Below the pieces are notes generated by a model. It did not search any database. It was given only the letters and a program-made list of their open reading frames with translations, and was not told where the DNA came from. Positions 45,890 through 58,200 of a DNA stretch of 64,000 nt are shown here, one piece after another. The position numbers were made by a program, and so were the translations under genes. This DNA is from Artemisia argyi (taxonomy: Eukaryota > Streptophyta > Magnoliopsida > Asterales > Asteraceae): positions 124,340,373 through 124,404,372 of the forward strand of contig CM060709.1 in NCBI GenBank assembly GCA_030686995.1, given 5' to 3'. How positions within the stretch are numbered: the stretch's first letter is position 1; each line of letters opens with the position of its first letter.

Positions 45890-47335
45890 CTAATACAATT
45901 TATAAAAAGCAACATATGTTGGATGTGAACAAAGATATGTTAACTCAAAAGTCATGTTCTTGTCTTTATGAAATCCACACTTTTTCTTCAAATCAGCCCA
46001 TTTTCCTTTAAGAACAACATTAGCGGAAGCATGTGTTCCAAATTGTGTATACCTTCTTTCTGGATATACAATCACTTCAATAGAATAAACATCTTCATTA
46101 GTAAAAACTTGAACACATTCAAAACGATGTAGATTATGAGCTTGAAAAACCACGTGGTATGGTCTACAAAAAATAAAAAAATATTTGTAAATAACAATTA
46201 ATAATTTTAAAATATATAAAAAATACGATGTAAAGAGAAGATATGTAATTTACAATGTATCCTTTAACAATAACATTTGATGTCAGTTTGGCATGAAACA
46301 TCCTTGGTTGATTTTCAACTGGTATAAAATCAAATTTTGCAAATCCTACATAAAAAGAAAATTATCATAGAATATACTAAAAGTAAAATTGATTGAAAAT
46401 AAATTATCTACTTTTTAAAATTTAACCTGAAGGTAACTTGACATATTCATCATCAATATCTACCAAGTTTTCATCAAAAACTTTTAACCGGAACTCTGAA
46501 TTACATTCTATAAAACTCCATAGAAATATATAGCCTTCTTTGATTTCACAAAGTTCACAAATTTTCTCCCGTTCCAAATCATAAAAACCGAACGAATCAC
46601 CATCAACAGACTGAGTCTTAACTTTGTATCTACCATATTTAGTAGAAACATTAATCCTTGAAGAAGGATTAAAATTCATTTCATTTCGAATGCCATTAAC
46701 GGAATCAGAAGGAAGTGTCTGAAAAGAAAAATTATAATAATCAAGTGTTTTTTATAATATAGTTTTAAAATAGAATATAATAAATAAAATTAAAAAAAAA
46801 AAGTTGTTAGTTTAATAAAAATACCATAAACTTTAAGGAATCTTTAGTTGAAAATGTTAAACATTTTGGTTCTTTAGAATAAAAATTCCTTGAGAATTCA
46901 AGATCTGTAGGGCATCCATTCTAATCAAAATCATTAACTAATGAACAACCATAGTCTGTTTCAAGAAAGTATAAATAGAATCCATCTTGAACATTGAAAT
47001 CTTCAAGATACTTAACCCAACCAGGACCATGTATCATACATTCAGAATTACCAAAGTCACTGATTTTGACAGTATATTGTTTTTTTTGTAGTTTCTAAAT
47101 AAGTAATACCAGGGGTTTCTTCATGCGTATGAAAGCCTTTAAATTCTTTGGGTAAAACCTGATAATTAACATCAAAAATTAACTTTACTATAGAAAATAC
47201 TCATTCAATATTAATTTAGAAAATACTCATTCAATATTGTTAAAAATCTTACCAGACCATGCATAGCTGATTCATCTACTTTAAAAAGAAAATAGTATTC
47301 TTTAACCATTTCAGTATAACCTGTTAATTTAACCT
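45890..47335 (-). pseudogene. B3-like multi-exon gene relic
   Basis: Exons inferred on the minus strand from GT-AG borders: 47331-47256 (VKLTGYTEMVKEYYFLFKVD), about 47162-46810 (VLPKEFKGF, GPGWVKYLEDFNVQDGFYLYF), 46720-46431 (INVSTKYGRYKVKT... LWSFIECNSEFRLKVFDENL), 46348-46255 (FIPVENQPRMFHAKLTSN) and about 46165-45890 (ECVQVFTNEDVYSIEV, KGKWADLKKKCGFHKDKNMT). The pattern LPKEF / GW..Y / DG..L.F recurs and resembles plant B3 DNA-binding domains, suggesting a multi-B3 protein. A stop near 46920 and an apparent shift in the T-run near 47085 point to decay. It converges with the J-domain gene. B3 assignment is by pattern only. Confidence 0.45.
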
Positions 47336-47774
47336 ATAAATAAATAAATCGTCGTCAATTAAATATAAATGAAATTATTTTTCACATGTGAAAAAAAAAT
47401 TCCACTCAAAAGCTAATTAACATTAAGTTTTTCTAATCGTCTAAGGATCTAAATATTAAACTACAAATTACTATAATCTTAAAATACATTAGTCTAATCA
47501 ACATATATTATAAAAGTCCAACCAAAAAAAAGTTGCTTTTTTTATTTAATCAACAGATATTATTTAATTATAATGTGCCTAAAAATTAAATATCTAACTA
47601 GAAAAAAATTCGAAAAGATGCACACATAAAAACTTTAAAATTTGGCATAAAAATAATGAGACCAATAAAACTTACAGTAAAAGGTGGCTGGTTTCTTAAT
47701 TGATCAAGTTGTTAATAGGTGAAGAGGAAGAGGGTGGATTTTTTGGAGTTTCGCTGCTAAAGTGAAAGGTATAA
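47336..47774. other. Older DNA upstream of the B3-like relic
   Basis: AT-rich and noncoding, with one TTCACATGTGAA (47379-47390). Ends in TATAA (47770-47774), the TE-D target duplication. Confidence 0.55.
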
Positions 47775-49180
47775 TGATGAGGCGAAAAATGATCCATTTT
47801 TAGGGGGTCATTTAAGCCCGAATTCGAATTTATTTGATCAAATATTGCCCTAAATCGTTCCTTTTGTGATTTTAGGTACTTTGGGAGTGAAATCTGGAAA
47901 AGGAAGTAATTCGGACGTTTTTGGAGCATAAAAGTGAAGAAAACGCCAAAGTCTTAATTTTCCAAGCTGGGAACAGTAGATGACGGCGTCAAGAGCAAAT
48001 CCTTGACGGCGTCAAGAGCAAATTTCATGAATTCCCATGACGGTCCAGTAGAGTTTTGACGGCGTCACGTGAGAAGGGCGTCAAGAGTAAATGAGTCATG
48101 ACGGCCTGGAAGTGTATAACTCTTGACGGTGTCAGAAGTAGATCTAGGCAGTCCGAAGAATGTTTTGGCGGCGAGGTGACGGCGTCACATGTTTCTTCTT
48201 GACGCCGTCAGACCTGTTTTCTATATATAGTTTTCTAATTTTTCACATTTAAAGGGAGAAGTTTTGGAGAAACCCTAAGTACGATTTTGGTGCAACTTGT
48301 ACAGGTTTTTCAAGGGTTCCAAACCCTTGATACATTGCATTGTAATTGAGATAAGTGTTCTTCTAATTTAATCAATATGTCTATGTGTTGGTTGTCTATA
48401 TCTTGTTCTTGTCTCAATTCCATTATGATAGGCTAGATCTCTTTTGTGTTTGCTTAGATCTAATGAAACCTAGATATTGATTATGTGTTGATTACTTGTT
48501 TATTCTTGTCTTGGATGAATGATTTATATGTTAGGCTTAAGAAAATTGGCAGATCTCCAAATGGTAACATGCTTGAACGTCTTAAGAAACATGAACCGAG
48601 GCGTACTAGGTCTTTATTGGTTGTGTTTAATGCATGAGCCACTGTTTACAATCCCTATAGTTGTGCTGGGCATGGTGTAGGAGGAGATAAGAGCTCATAG
48701 AATTGGGGAGTTATGTATGCCACCCCATGAATGGTATTAAGGAATACAATCCGTCATCCATGCAATTATAACAAGTAATTAACGTGTAAAAGATATCTAG
48801 GGAGTAGTGAAAACTAAGTAAACACATTTTCTCCAAATACTGCTCACAACTTTAGTATAATTTAGCTTATTTACATTTTTTTGTATTTTATTTTGATTGC
48901 ATCTTAGTTTTGGGTTAGTTGAATAGCAACTAATTCCGCCCCTTCTTCCAAAACCCGAGATTTTTACTTGCTTTTCATAAAATATAAAGATACAAAAAGA
49001 ATCATCCTTCACCTTTAGTCCTAGTTAGATTAATTTCAATCCTAACGACACTATTCCTAGCTAAACGATCAATCCCCCGGTACTTGTCACTATACTATAC
49101 TACAACGATCAGGTACACTGCCTGGTGGGGGTTGTAAGCTTCTCTCGAGAAGTAAAGCCTGGTGCAATTCCCACGCATCA
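47775..49180 (+). repeat. TE-D 5' LTR
   Basis: 1,406 bp. It contains a TGACGGCGTCA cluster (47981-48210), a TATATATAG box at 48224-48232 and, about 30 bases on, an AAACCCTAAGTACG segment that may mark the transcript start. Confidence 0.88.
47981..48210. promoter_or_regulatory. TGACGGCGTCA palindrome cluster in the TE-D LTR
   Basis: Six near-exact copies of the 11-bp near-palindrome TGACGSCGTCA in 230 bases (about 47981, 48004, 48058, 48125, 48178 and 48200), plus partial copies, ending 15-20 bases before the TATATATAG box. TGACG is the core bound by TGA-type bZIP factors, so an enhancer role is plausible. Confidence 0.6.
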
Positions 49181-49185
49181 AGTTT

Positions 49186-49204
49186 TTGGCGCCGCAGCCC
49201 GGGG
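49186..49204 (+). other. TE-D primer-binding site (tRNA-Asp-like)
   Basis: TTGGCGCCGCAGCCCGGGG, five bases after the LTR end. Same class as the left gypsy element. Confidence 0.75.
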
Positions 49205-49352
49205 AATAGTTATTGTCTAGGTTAGAATTTCTTTTTATTAGGTCTACTTGCTAGATTCCTTTCTAGTAAGATTTTATTTTTATTTTTAGGTTCTCTTTAG
49301 TCTATCTTTTTCTTTGTGCCCTTTGTTTGTAAAACCATTTTCATTTGTCTTC

Positions 49353-50582
49353 ATGGCGGATGAGATTCCATTTAGATCATTAACAATAGAGGAACAATTA
49401 GTTTACTCAAATAGATTTGCTTCCTGTTGTTCCAATGAATTTTTAAGTGATCTTAACTATATACAAGAAGAGATGGGTGTAAAGTTTGATAGGTTTGATG
49501 AGTTATGCGCATGTGTGGCCTATATTAAACTATCATTGTTAGGATCAATCCCTTTTAGTAAGACCCTTTGGAAAAAATTTGAGGAAAGCCTTCTAACCGT
49601 GAACCATGAGTTCAATGAATTGATGGGTTTGTATGCATCACAACTTGAGGAAACAATTAAGGAGGATTTAGCCAAACATGATCATATTGAGCAAAAAGAT
49701 GAATCCTTTAGGCAAATTGAACATTGTAATCAAGTTATTGAGGAAGGTTCTTATGAATCAGACTTAGAACTTGAAATGGCTAGAGAAGGATTTGAGATAC
49801 TTAGCAACATGTTTAGGTTAGATTCTACGAAAACACGTGATGAGCATATAGGTGATGTTGAGAAAAGGAAAGATGAGGTAAATAACACAAACCTACAAAG
49901 TACCCCACAACTCCCACCATCACTTGAGGAACACACACCACCCGTGACTTACCCGGAAGAAGTAGAAGAGACTATAGGAGCCCCAATAGAGGTAGAACCC
50001 TTGTACCAAACACCACTAGAGGATATAGGTTTGAATACTTGTAGTGATAACCTTACTCTTAGTTCTAGGGAATTACCTAGTGTTGATGAACCGGGACCTC
50101 AATCTTCACACAACTTTCCATCCTTAGATATACATCTAGGAGACAAAAGAGGAGCCGACCCACCCATCAACCCATGTAGTCCGGGTAGTCTTAGGACAAA
50201 GGTAGTGGACTCTAAGCCTTGTAGAGAGGAAGCAAATATAGGAGTGGAAAATGACCTTACATACTTACATCACCCATTCATGATTGATCATAAGAAACAT
50301 TATGGGTTTAAACCGGGTCTATTGGGTCAAGATGGATTCCCAACTAGGAATCTCTCGAAGTTGTTAGAAAATGATCCCTTTCTAGGAGAAAATCTTAATC
50401 CACCCATTAACCCGATTGAATTAGGTAAGGTTATGATGATAGGAGCACACCCCTTTGAGCATATAATTCATCCACCACTCTTTCCTCACGAGGCATATTT
50501 ACACCCTAAGGGTGTGTATCGCTACTTCCACCCGCACTTAATCCTAAGTGTAGGGAAAACCTCTCCTATTTCCATGAAATAA
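49353..50582 (+). CDS. TE-D gag-position ORF, unrecognised
   Basis: Start chosen at the ATG of MADEIPFRSLTIEEQLVYSN (49353), giving 409 residues; the open frame extends 13 codons further upstream without an ATG. Seen: a mainly helical N-terminal 130 residues (CACVAYIKLSLLGSIPFSKT, FEESLLTVNHEFNELMGLYA), an acidic Glu-rich middle (about 130-200), a Pro-rich section (PPSLEEHTPPVTYPEEVEE) and a C-terminus rich in His/Pro (HPPLFPHEAYLHPKGVYRYF). No zinc knuckle or enzyme motif. Uninterrupted, so it may be under constraint for element spread. No known family recognised. Confidence 0.6.
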   Translation: MADEIPFRSLTIEEQLVYSNRFASCCSNEFLSDLNYIQEEMGVKFDRFDELCACVAYIKLSLLGSIPFSKTLWKKFEESLLTVNHEFNELMGLYASQLEETIKEDLAKHDHIEQKDESFRQIEHCNQVIEEGSYESDLELEMAREGFEILSNMFRLDSTKTRDEHIGDVEKRKDEVNNTNLQSTPQLPPSLEEHTPPVTYPEEVEETIGAPIEVEPLYQTPLEDIGLNTCSDNLTLSSRELPSVDEPGPQSSHNFPSLDIHLGDKRGADPPINPCSPGSLRTKVVDSKPCREEANIGVENDLTYLHHPFMIDHKKHYGFKPGLLGQDGFPTRNLSKLLENDPFLGENLNPPINPIELGKVMMIGAHPFEHIIHPPLFPHEAYLHPKGVYRYFHPHLILSVGKTSPISMK

Positions 50583-52419
50583 GGGTGGAGTCAGGCTCGT
50601 GACTCGAACAAAAACAAGCGCTTCTTGGGAGGCAACCCATGTTTTGTGTGATTTTATTTGTTTGTTTGTTATTTGCTTCCGTATGCATGCTTTATTTTTA
50701 TTGTTGGTTGATCATGTTTCTCAATTAAAATGTGGAAATACTTTACTTTGTTGTTTAGCCTAGTCTTAACTCCACCTAAAAGTATTTTTGCAAAAGATAA
50801 GTGTAAGGGGAAACCCCAAATATGTTTTTAAGAAACAAACCGATCATGATTCTCCACAATATTAAATGAACATGTATATTCGTATTTGTTAGAGTCAAAT
50901 GCTTGTATTGAGTCATAATGAAGTTTTGTAGGATTTTCCAGGAAGTAGGACTAAGTTTTTCCAGAAATTTTCCGGAAACTTAACATAAGAATTTCTGCAG
51001 GTCCATTCTGACGGCGTCAGAGGTTTACTCTTGGCGGCGTCAGGAGTTAAAATCTGGAAATTTTACCGGTTTTGTTTTTCTAACGGAGTCTTATGGTTTT
51101 TGTGAATTATTAAGTTTTATAATCTCCAGGAGATCTGAAAACTTCATTCCACAAGCATTATATCTTATCTTGTTTTCTAGGATTTAGAAACTTATATAGG
51201 ATGCCGCCGATTTTACGCGAGGTTGTCTTGTCTATTTTGTCAGGTTTTACAGGTTATGTATGACAAGAAGATGATTTATATTCTGGAAGGGAAGCTTTGA
51301 TTGTTCATTTTCTTGGAGGAAGATTTAACCTGGCCATCCTATTATCCATACCGAGCGAATCAGGGGAGTATTTGATTTCATTCTCTTTACTTTTTCACTT
51401 TTACATTCTTTACTTGAACATTGTGGACAATGTTCATCTTAAGTGTAAGGGGAGGGTAAAAAGATGATACCTTACATATGCACTTTCGCTTGAGTTTGTT
51501 TTGTTTAATAGTAGATGTGTAATAAAACTATGAGAAATACTTGTTAGTGTAATTTTAGCGCGAAATTTAAAATTTTTTACAACATTTAGGAGTGAAACTT
51601 TAGCCATAACAAGCGTCTCATGGATAGGAGATTGTATGACTAGCACATAATCGTATATTCAGAAAAATTTTCCACCCAAATATGTGAGGTTCGCCTTTAG
51701 ATTTGATAGGGAAAGCATTCATTATTAGTGCTTATGAGTGTACCGGTAGCATTTAGATTCTAGAACTTGCGTTAGTGATGCATCCCGAGACCGCTAGCGA
51801 GACTACATTCGTGTAGTAGGATTTACTACATGATAAGAGGCATTAGGATCACCCTTGTGTTAAACCCGTATCATAATTACTTGACCATTTAAGTCATATT
51901 ACTTGGCTAGTTAAGTCAACTAATTTTTCCCACACCCTTAGCGTTGTACTCATTTTTAGTACACGATACCCCTAGTACACTCCTCCGAGCCTATCTTTTC
52001 GTTTCTAACTTTAAGCATTTTACTTAAAGGAAGAATTTGTTACACCCCACTTAAATGTACAATCAAATCGCCTTAGCCTTCCGTGTATGCACTCATCTTT
52101 AGTGCATTATTGTTATTTGTTAAACCCTAAGTTAACTATCTAATTGATTACATGGTTGCTAAGTCGAGTCATATCCTTGTACATATTGTTTTGGGACGAT
52201 TGGGACTCATGAGTAAGTACTTATTTTATGGAGTAATGGGGAAGAACATCATTTATTACCCCCATATGTACGTTAATCTTAAAAGTGCTCCAAGTGTTTT
52301 GATTTTCTTAATTCGAGTCACTAGATTAGTTAAATGTAAAGTATGTAAAGATTCAAGTGTTAGGGGAATTCTCATCCCCTATGATGTATTATTTTGGATG
52401 GTAGGGTAAGAGTGTATGC

Positions 52420-52435
52420 AAAAAAAATATATATA

Positions 52436-52468
<33 letters not shown>

Positions 52469-52520
52469 TAAAAAATCAAGAAAAAGAAAAAAAAAAAAAA
52501 AAAAAAAAAAAAGAAAAAAA
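52420..52520. repeat. A-rich low-complexity tract
   Basis: AAATAAATAAAT repeats followed by a long A run with scattered G. Probably slippage-derived. Confidence 0.8.
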
Positions 52521-53026
52521 CATACGGACTACCATCCCGTTTCATTCTATGTTTATGTTTTTGTTATTTTTCATTTATTAGCTTAAGTCGAGTCTAGTCT
52601 TGGCTTAGCAACGCCATCTTGTACATGTAATTAACTAAGATTGTTAACTCGCCACCAGTAAAACTTCCTTTATCCAACAAAACCGTGTATTTCATATCCC
52701 TACACCTAACGTTACAACCCTTTAAAAGACCTCTTTGATAGTTTATCCTAGGTGCTCACGCCATGTGGTGGAGGTTTGATCCTTTCCCAAGCCTATGGTA
52801 ATCTATTTTGCTATGACAGGTAGTGAGAGATATCTTCCGTTTCCATATTGTAATTTACACTTTATTACACCCGAGAGATGTGAGTATCTAAACACTATTT
52901 GTGAGGTGCTTGTGTATGACCTCCGTGCTTGTCTATTGGTCTTTAGTGGAACGATTATTTGTTGTAATTACTTTTATATTAGTGTTAAATGACCCCTAAC
53001 TTGTATTTTGACTAGAATAAAAGCGC

Positions 53027-53062
53027 ATTTGCTTGAGGACAAGCAAATCTCAAGTGTAAGGG
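53027..53062 (+). promoter_or_regulatory. Hairpin and polypurine tract before the TE-D 3' LTR
   Basis: ATTTGCTTG and CAAGCAAAT form a perfect 9-bp stem around an AGGA loop (53027-53048). It is followed by AAGTGTAAGGG (53052-53062) and, four bases on, the LTR. The TTGAGGACAAGCAA string is a familiar landmark near the 3' end of Tat/Athila elements. Confidence 0.55.
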
Positions 53063-53066
53063 TATA

Positions 53067-54481
53067 TGATGAGGCGAAAAATGATCCGTTTTTAGGGGGT
53101 CATTTAAGCCCGAATTCGAATTTATTTGATCAAATATTGTCCTAAATCGTTCCTTTTGTGATTTTAGGTACTTTGGGAGTGAAATCTGGAAAAGGAAGCA
53201 ATTCGGACGTTTTTGGAGCATAAAAGTGAAGAAAACGCCAAAGTCTTAATTTTCCAAGCTGGGAACAGTAGGTGACGGCGTCAAGAGCAAATCCTTGACG
53301 GCGTCAAGAGCAAATTTCATGAATTCCCATGACGGTCCAGTAGAGTTTTGACGGCGTCACGTGAGAAGGGCGTCAAGAGTAAATGAGTCATGACGGCCTG
53401 GAAGTGTATAACTCTTGACGGCGTCAGAAGTAGATCTAGGCAGTCCGAGGAATGTTTTGGCGGCGAGGTGACGGCGTCACATGTTTCTTCTTGACGCCGT
53501 CAGACCTGTTTTTCTATATATAGTTTTCTAATTTTTCACATTTAAAGGGAGAAGTTTTGGAGAAACCCTAAGTACGATTTTGGTGCAACTTGTACAGGTT
53601 TTTCAAGGGTTCCAAACCCTTGATACCTTGCATTGTAATTGAGATAAGTGTTCTTCTAATTCAATCAATATGTCTACGTGTTGGTTGTCTATATCTTGTT
53701 CCTGTCTCAATTCCATTATGATAGGCTAGATCTCTTTTGTGTTTGCTTAGATCTAATGAAACCTAGATATTAATTATATGTTGATTACTTGTTTATTCTT
53801 GTCTTGGATGAATGATTTATATGTTAGGCTTAAGAAAACTGGCAGATCTCCAAATGGTAACATGCTTGAACGTCTTAAGAAACATGAACCGAGGCGTACT
53901 AGGTCTTTATTGGTTGTGTTTAATGCATGAGCCACTGTTTACAATCCCTATAGTTGTGCTGGGCATGGTGTAGGAGGAGATAAGAGCTCATAGAATTGGG
54001 GAGTTATGTATGCCACCCCATGAATGGTATTAAGGAATACAATCCGTCATCCATGCAATTATAACAAGTAATTAACGTGTAAAAGATATCTAGGGAGTAG
54101 TGAAATCTAAGTAAACACATTTTCTCCAAATACTGCTCACAACTTTAGTATAATTTAGCTTATTTACATTTTTTTATATTTTATTTTGATTGCATCTTAG
54201 TTTTGGGTTAGTTGAATAGCAACTAATTCCGCCCCTTCTTCCAAAACCCGAGATTTTTACTTGCTTTTCATAAAATATAAAAATACCTAAAGAATCATCC
54301 TTCACCTTTAGATCTAGTTAGATTAATTTCAATCCTAACGACACTATTCCTAGCTGAACGATCAATCCCCTGGTACTTGTCACTATACTATACTACAACG
54401 ATCAGGTACACTGCCTGGTGGGGGTTGTAAGCTTCTCGAGATCCCTCGAGAGGTAAAGCCTGGTGCAATTCCCACGCATCA
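53067..54481 (+). repeat. TE-D 3' LTR
   Basis: 1,415 bp, close match to the 5' LTR, with its own TGACGGCGTCA cluster (53273-53502) and a local rearrangement CTCGAGATCCCTCGAGAGG near 54436. Confidence 0.88.
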
Positions 54482-54486
54482 TATAA

Positions 54487-55280
54487 CCTAATATGAAGAA
54501 CCAAATAATATATTATATTTTTAACGGCCTGGGCTTGGATGGGCTAAACAAAGGTGTCAAGTTTAAAAAGAGCCCCTACTTAAGTCCATTATATATTTTA
54601 CATTTTTAACGGGCTGGGCTTGGATGTGTTTTGTAAATACCTCTTAGATGTAAAAATTTTTATTTTCATAATTTTCACAAGTGAAAAAATTTTATTGTAA
54701 CATGTAAAAATAATTTTCAAAACTTGTGTTTATTTTTGATTTCTAACTTTTATATGCCTTTTTTTAATTTTTTATTCTCAAAATTTTCACAAGTGAAATT
54801 CTTTTATTGTCAAAAAGTGAAAAAATGTAATATAAACAAAACATTTTTTCTTATATACATTTCACAACCTAATATACATTTGTTATATACTTAAGTTCCA
54901 ACAATCTCTTTAGAGCAACTTTGGGTTGACGTCACTTTTATATGCGTTTTTCTAATTGGTTATATGACAAGAATGAACTTTTATTTATTTTTTCACAAGT
55001 GAAAATAAATTTTGAATAAATGCACAATTGAAAATAATTTCACATGTGAGAGTAAATATATTTTCTTCAAAGTGCATATAAAAACTACTGAAATCTCTAT
55101 CTTGATGCTCTATCTTCAGAGTATCATATAAGGATTTAACATTGTTGAATTTTCAAAAAATAAACGAATGTACTGAAATGTGCAATTCTTTTCTCTAGTG
55201 TCTTCTGAAAGTCTTCTTTTACTCTTGAATCAATCACTGTACACTGTTGAATCACTATCGTACGCAATTTCAATTTCATT
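54487..55280. other. Older palindrome-rich spacer
   Basis: Noncoding, AT-rich, with TTCACAAGTGAA near 54677, 54786 and 54990 and TTCACATGTGA near 55039. A duplicated phrase ACGGCCTGGGCTTGGATG / ACGGGCTGGGCTTGGATG occurs at 54522 and 54608. Confidence 0.55.
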
Positions 55281-58200
55281 TCATGTGCAGTTTCTACTGT
55301 CATGTCTCCTCCGCTTTCTACATTTTTTACAAAATCTTCTCTTCTTCTTCAAATGGTCTCTTGCTTTCTCCAAATCACTTCTCATTCTTTTACCAGGTTC
55401 TGCATCTCCTTTGTTTTTACACCTTTCTGGATTCTGAACAAAATTGGTATCTGGTTTTTCTACTCTAAGCTGAATGTTAAACATCTCCTTCTTACTTAAG
55501 GGCTTAGCATTTGGATTTGCTTCCTCAACTTCAGTCTTTAGTCTTTTAATACTCTCCACATATTCAGTCAGTTTTGGTATATCTTTTGCCAAAATATTCA
55601 GGCAATAATCTACTGCAGAATAAGCTGTACTTGAAAGCTCCATAATTTTATCTCCTTTTGAGTTATTCAGATTTCTCTTTTTTCGAATATCTGGTAGCAA
55701 TATGTCTCGCATCCATCGTCATAATATGTACTTCTCAGGAATAACTTCTATTGCTTTTCCTTTCATAACACAAAATATATGCCTACACAAGTATCCAAAT
55801 CTTGCAAAGTTCATGCAAGAACATACCATTGTCCCATCTGATATATCAATTGACACCTACATGTTCAAAAATAAAATTAAAATATTAATTTGATTTTTTT
55901 AAAGTAAAAGTATAAAGTAATTTTTTGTAAAAATTTTGTGTTTTCACAAGTAAAAATAATTTCAGATTAAATGCGGATGTGGAAAAATATTAGGTTTTTT
56001 TTAACATGTGAAAGTAAATTAAAAAATTTACTAATTTCAAGACAAAATGCATAGTTGAAAGTAAATGATAAAATTGCCTAATTATAAGATCAATTGCATA
56101 GTTGAAAATTCATATTACCACATCCATCATTTTATAAAAATTTCACATGTGAAAAATATCATTTTTTATTTACTCAGTATGTGTTATAATTCAAATTTCT
56201 ACATTCAACATTTTATAGAATTTTCATATATGAATAATACCATTTATTTAAAAAAAAATGTAAGAATAGGAGATACCTTGAAACGTAGCTCTTTCTTTTC
56301 GCTATCCCTTTTGTTTTGTATTTCATTTTCTCCAAAATTATACTTTTTCTTTGTCTTGGTAGGCTTCATTTCTCTTAATTTTTTAATTGTCAGTACTTCA
56401 AACCCATCAACTACATCCTCAGAAACTTGATGACAATCATAAACAGCAGAGTTAATTTCATCTTGAATCAGCACGAAAATTGACCTTGTGTACATCTTAG
56501 CAGCATTACGTTCGACTTGCAATTTGGTCTTGAATCTGGGTACTTTTTGAATTGTTTGATCATCAAGAACTTCTTGATTATGCCTTTGTCTTTCCATAGC
56601 AGATTCAAAGTCCATCATGAAGTTTAACAATGTTGATCCTCTGCTTGTGAAATTTTGAAAAAATGAATTCTCACTCTCTGATCTTGATGTTGTTCTCATA
56701 AGCCCGCATAATGCCACATCTTTAAAATAAGCTGGAATCCACCTCTCTCGTATTTCAAACATATCTGATAACCATTTGTTTTCTTACAAATTGAATTCTG
56801 TAATCATCTGCAACCATTTTGCTTCAAACTCTTCTGGACCAATATACAGACTCCAAACTAATCGATGAAGCCTTCTCCTAAAAGTACCATTGTCCAGAAT
56901 TGTTTTGCAAATCTGAAGATTACACAAAAAGGTAATGTAGTCAATACTTAAGTGACCTAATTAAAATATTAAGTAGGATGATTTCACAATTTAATGAATT
57001 TTTTTTCACAAAGACTTACACTTATAACTTCAAAAAAAGGGGCAATTTCATATTTCCCCTCATTTTATTTGGAAATTTCATATATACCCAAACATGCATT
57101 AAGAACATTGTACATTATACATTCAATACTTGCACTTTGGGTATATATGAAATTAATCTTGAAAGTAGGGTGATATATGAAATTAATCCTTAAAAAAATA
57201 TATACTTTCTTATTTTTTTTCACACATGAAGGTAATGTAATAAAATCGCCTAATTGCATCAAAACTTTATTTGTTAAATGCTTATTTTATCATGTGAAGA
57301 CACTATATTTTCGCACTATATTTTCGTTTCTTACCTTTAATGGAAGCTTATTTGTTATGTGCCACATACAAAGTCTGTGTTTTGATTCTTTAAACACCGC
57401 TACAATAGCTTTCCTCGTTGCAGGATCTTGATCAGTCACAACCAATCTTGGTTGTTTTGAAAATGCCTTTAAGAAACATCTCAGCAACCAAATGTATGAT
57501 TTTGTCGTTTCATTAGATAGCATTCCAGCACCAAATGTCACACACTTTATGTGGTTGTCAATTCCCGTGAAAGGTACAAATACCATGTTATATCTACAAA
57601 AAACAACTTTATCAATACTTTTTTCACAAGTGAAAATATGTTATACAAATTATTTCAATTTAATATTTTCGTAATTTCAAAATTTCATTTACTTTCTAAT
57701 TTTTTTCACATGTGAATTTTATGTAATTTAAATTAAAATTCTCTTATAATTTCTAAATTTAATATTAATTACTGGTATTTAAAAAAAGTAAAATTAATAT
57801 AATCAAAACAAAAATTCATATAAAAAATATAAAATTCATATAAAAGGAATTAATTAATTAAAATGAAAGAGAACATACTTATTGGTCCTGAAAGTTGCAT
57901 CAAAAGATATAGTATCTCCAAATTCTTTGTAATTATATTTGGCCATCTCATCTACCCAAAACAGTGAATCCAGCTGGCTGTTTACAATAGAATACTCAAA
58001 AGAAAATTTTGCAACATTTTTTTTCCTGTTTTCCATCTTGTTAATCAACATCTATGCGTCACTATCACCAATATGACTGTTCAAGTCCCTTGTATGATTC
58101 CTAAACTCAGTCTCTGTTGCATCAACTGAATTATATCCTTCATTGGTAGCTGCATAAAGGTGATGTGCTCTTGTTGCACCTATATTCGTCCCTCCAAGTT

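Larger units (their letters stand above)
50583..53066 (+). other. TE-D 3' internal noncoding region
   Basis: No supported gene. Four AAGTGTNAGGGG purine tracts (50799, 51441, 52355 and 53052), an isolated TGACGGCGTCA pair (51009-51046), an A-rich low-complexity run (52420-52520) and a hairpin before the final tract (53027-53048). ORFs at 52152-52409 and 52795-52992 show no family signal. Confidence 0.6.
47775..54481 (+). mobile_element. TE-D: non-autonomous Tat/Athila-type gypsy element
   Basis: 6,707 bp on the plus strand with TATAA duplications on both sides (47770-47774 and 54482-54486). LTRs 47775-49180 and 53067-54481 begin TGATGAGGCG and end CACGCATCA. Primer site at 49186, one ORF (49353-50582), 2.5 kb of noncoding DNA, then CTTGAGGACAAGCAAA and a purine tract before the 3' LTR. 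No polymerase genes. After the ORF the string CGCTTCTTGGGAGGCAACCC matches what usually follows integrase in Tat/Athila elements, suggesting an internal deletion of pol. I counted about two dozen LTR differences, so it is fairly recent. Confidence 0.88.

Noticed and set aside
55180..55499. Plus-strand ORFs over the FAR1-like 3' exon
   Set aside because: Antisense shadows of the basic, zinc-knuckle-bearing C-terminal exon.
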